Part shown: positions 57,084-57,804 of the stretch, piece by piece
How the letters are laid out: the number at the start of each line of letters is the position of its first letter
Position numbering within the stretch: the first letter of the stretch is position 1
IMG/VR virus record: IMGVR_UViG_3300020467_000005
Span: 1-57,804 of that record
Length of the DNA stretch: 57,804 nt
DNA from: a virus
Reading direction: 5' to 3' (one strand)
Program-made: the position numbers and the translations under genes
The notes under the pieces: generated by a model
Database searches by the model: none
What the model was told of the DNA's origin: nothing
The model's input: only the letters and a program-made list of their open reading frames with translations

Positions 57084-57263
57084 TTAATTGTTGTTAGCGG
57101 GGGGATGGTAATCAGTGCGGGATTGTTTATACTTTTCCACATAATCTGTGGAATTGTTTACATTTTCCCTCCTATACTTAGTCTTTGATTGTTTTCTCTT
57201 TTCATGCAAACTTTTCGCTCTATTTGTGTTATAAAGGTCATTTTGTTTGTATGTCCTACCCAT
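57084..57263 (-). CDS. Small basic protein (59 aa)
   Basis: ATG 57263 to TAA 57084 encodes MGRTYKQNDLYNTNRAKSLH, then a Lys/Arg-rich stretch (EKRKQSKTKYRRE) and a polar tail. The frame sits 22 nt downstream of the -10 box of a consensus sigma70 promoter, which makes it the first gene of that transcript. Its basic charge suggests nucleic-acid contact; I recall similar MGRTYKRND-type proteins in cyanophages but cannot verify it. No Shine-Dalgarno is visible before the ATG. Confidence 0.7.
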   Translation of the reverse strand: MGRTYKQNDLYNTNRAKSLHEKRKQSKTKYRRENVNNSTDYVEKYKQSRTDYHPPANNN

Positions 57264-57285
57264 TGGTAATTGTGCTTACATTGTT

Positions 57286-57314
57286 ATTATATAGCAAGAC
57301 GATTGTCATGTCAA
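57286..57314 (-). promoter_or_regulatory. Consensus sigma70-type promoter
   Basis: On the minus strand TTGACA (57309-57314) and TATAAT (57286-57291) are both exact consensus hexamers with 17-bp spacing. The predicted start is near 57278, just before the 59-aa gene ATG (57263). Host-type promoters of this strength are typical of early phage genes, so the small genes here are probably expressed early, before the late block. Confidence 0.85.
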
Positions 57315-57523
57315 GGGTTATAAGCAAATTGTGGCAATTCTTGACAGTTGTTGACAAAAAAACCTCGCTATGTTACGCTCTAAGATAACACTTTGTGGTG
57401 CTATTTATGGGGGTATTAATAACACTAACCTATATTTAATTAACCATTTAAAATATACACTACTTATCCACAATCCTTCCGCTAATTGTGGAAAACTCTT
57501 CGTTAATCCTTGTTTAGTTGTTA
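57315..57523. other. Intergenic stretch upstream of the early-type promoter
   Basis: No credible coding frame. It holds a direct TTGACA repeat on the plus strand (near 57341-57356) that is not paired with a -10 box at proper spacing, and one late-like octamer (57402-57409). Otherwise AT-rich and unremarkable. Confidence 0.4.
57402..57409 (-). promoter_or_regulatory. Possible late promoter octamer, CATAAATA
   Basis: The minus strand reads CCCATAAATAGC, the same 7-of-8 octamer as that before the tail-fibre gene. It lies 139 nt upstream of the 59-aa gene, so it could add late transcription on top of the sigma70 promoter. Confidence 0.35.
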
Positions 57524-57804
57524 TCATCTAATATACAAATAACTCCCATGACAATCACATTTATTGAAGCAATCTTGGGCATTAATTAACAAATTAAACC
57601 TAGGAATAGGGGCAGGTTTAGACCAACTAGCAGGTTTAAATACGTCTCCTGTTATTCTATCAACAAAGCAATGTACACTGTTGTCAGTAATAACTTTCCA
57701 ATACTTATTACCCTTCTTATATGATACATTGTAATCACGATTGTCCCATCTACGTTTATAATCATCAAATAGATATTGCGTTAGTTTATTAACATTTTTC
57801 TCTA
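57524..57804 (-). CDS. Conserved-type hypothetical protein (5' end outside window)
   Basis: A frame open at the right edge runs 92 codons to TGA 57524. It contains YKRRWDNRDYNVSYKKGNKY, WKVITDNSVHCFVDRITGDV and FKPASWSKPAPIPRFNLL. The VHCFVDxxTGDVxKPASWxxPA motif is one I know from small conserved hypothetical proteins of T4-like cyanophages and other large phages. Function unknown. It lies upstream of the sigma70 promoter and belongs to a different transcript from the structural genes. Confidence 0.75.
   Translation of the reverse strand, partial: EKNVNKLTQYLFDDYKRRWDNRDYNVSYKKGNKYWKVITDNSVHCFVDRITGDVFKPASWSKPAPIPRFNLLINAQDCFNKCDCHGSYLYIR

Noticed and set aside
57341-57380. A plus-strand promoter from the two TTGACA boxes
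   Set aside because: No -10-like hexamer at 16-18 bp; the nearest (TATGTT) is 12 or 22 bp away.
57185-57388. A 67-codon plus-strand frame with hydrophobic residues, a possible small membrane protein
   Set aside because: It lies opposite the 59-aa minus-strand gene and its consensus promoter, has no ribosome site, and would be the only plus-strand gene.

Overview
The window looks like part of the late, virion-building region of a marine T4-like myovirus, most probably a cyanophage (Kyanoviridae-type; host Prochlorococcus or Synechococcus, with SAR11 a less likely alternative). This rests on recognisable T4-type baseplate genes (gp25, gp6, gp8 and a PAAR spike tip), very large glycine/threonine-rich virion proteins of a kind I know from marine T4-like phages, T4-type late promoter octamers (TATAAATA and close variants), low GC, and tightly packed genes that all lie on the minus strand. 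I see no tRNA, insertion sequence, CRISPR array, or photosynthesis or carbon-metabolism gene.

In transcription order (from the right end leftwards), positions 57804-56901 hold small accessory genes: a 5'-truncated conserved hypothetical, a consensus sigma70-type promoter, and two small genes (59 and 57 aa). A non-coding stretch rich in inverted repeats follows (about 56680-56900). Next come an NlpC/P60-type peptidase, a small AbrB/MazE-like protein and an 89-aa coiled-coil protein (56675-55650). The structural block is then continuous: a 1232-aa virion protein, a PAAR-like spike tip, a 45-aa basic peptide, a late promoter, gp25, gp6, a 9559-aa giant protein (28.7 kb, half of the window), a 530-aa YHYH/Ig-like protein, a 493-aa protein ending in a cupredoxin domain, a 626-aa glycine-rich protein, a late promoter, gp8, a 2454-aa DUF4815-like protein, two small coiled-coil proteins, a late promoter, and a long tail-fibre-like gene that runs off the left edge.

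Together the genes appear to encode the baseplate wedge (gp25, gp6, gp8), the spike tip and a set of very long fibrous or adhesive proteins attached to the baseplate. The outstanding feature is the giant gene after gp6. It combines a wedge-type N-terminus, glycine-rich beta repeats, a degenerate YHYH-like domain, an EF-hand-like loop, a beta-propeller-like region, three LamG/concanavalin-like domains, carbohydrate-binding-like repeats, a helical CxxD repeat array, 27 copies of a roughly 105-residue HxYPR repeat and a C-terminal Ig-like domain. Downstream, one virion protein has an intact YHYH motif and the next has an apparently complete type-1 copper site. All functional statements come from reading the sequence and from memory of protein families; no database search was possible.
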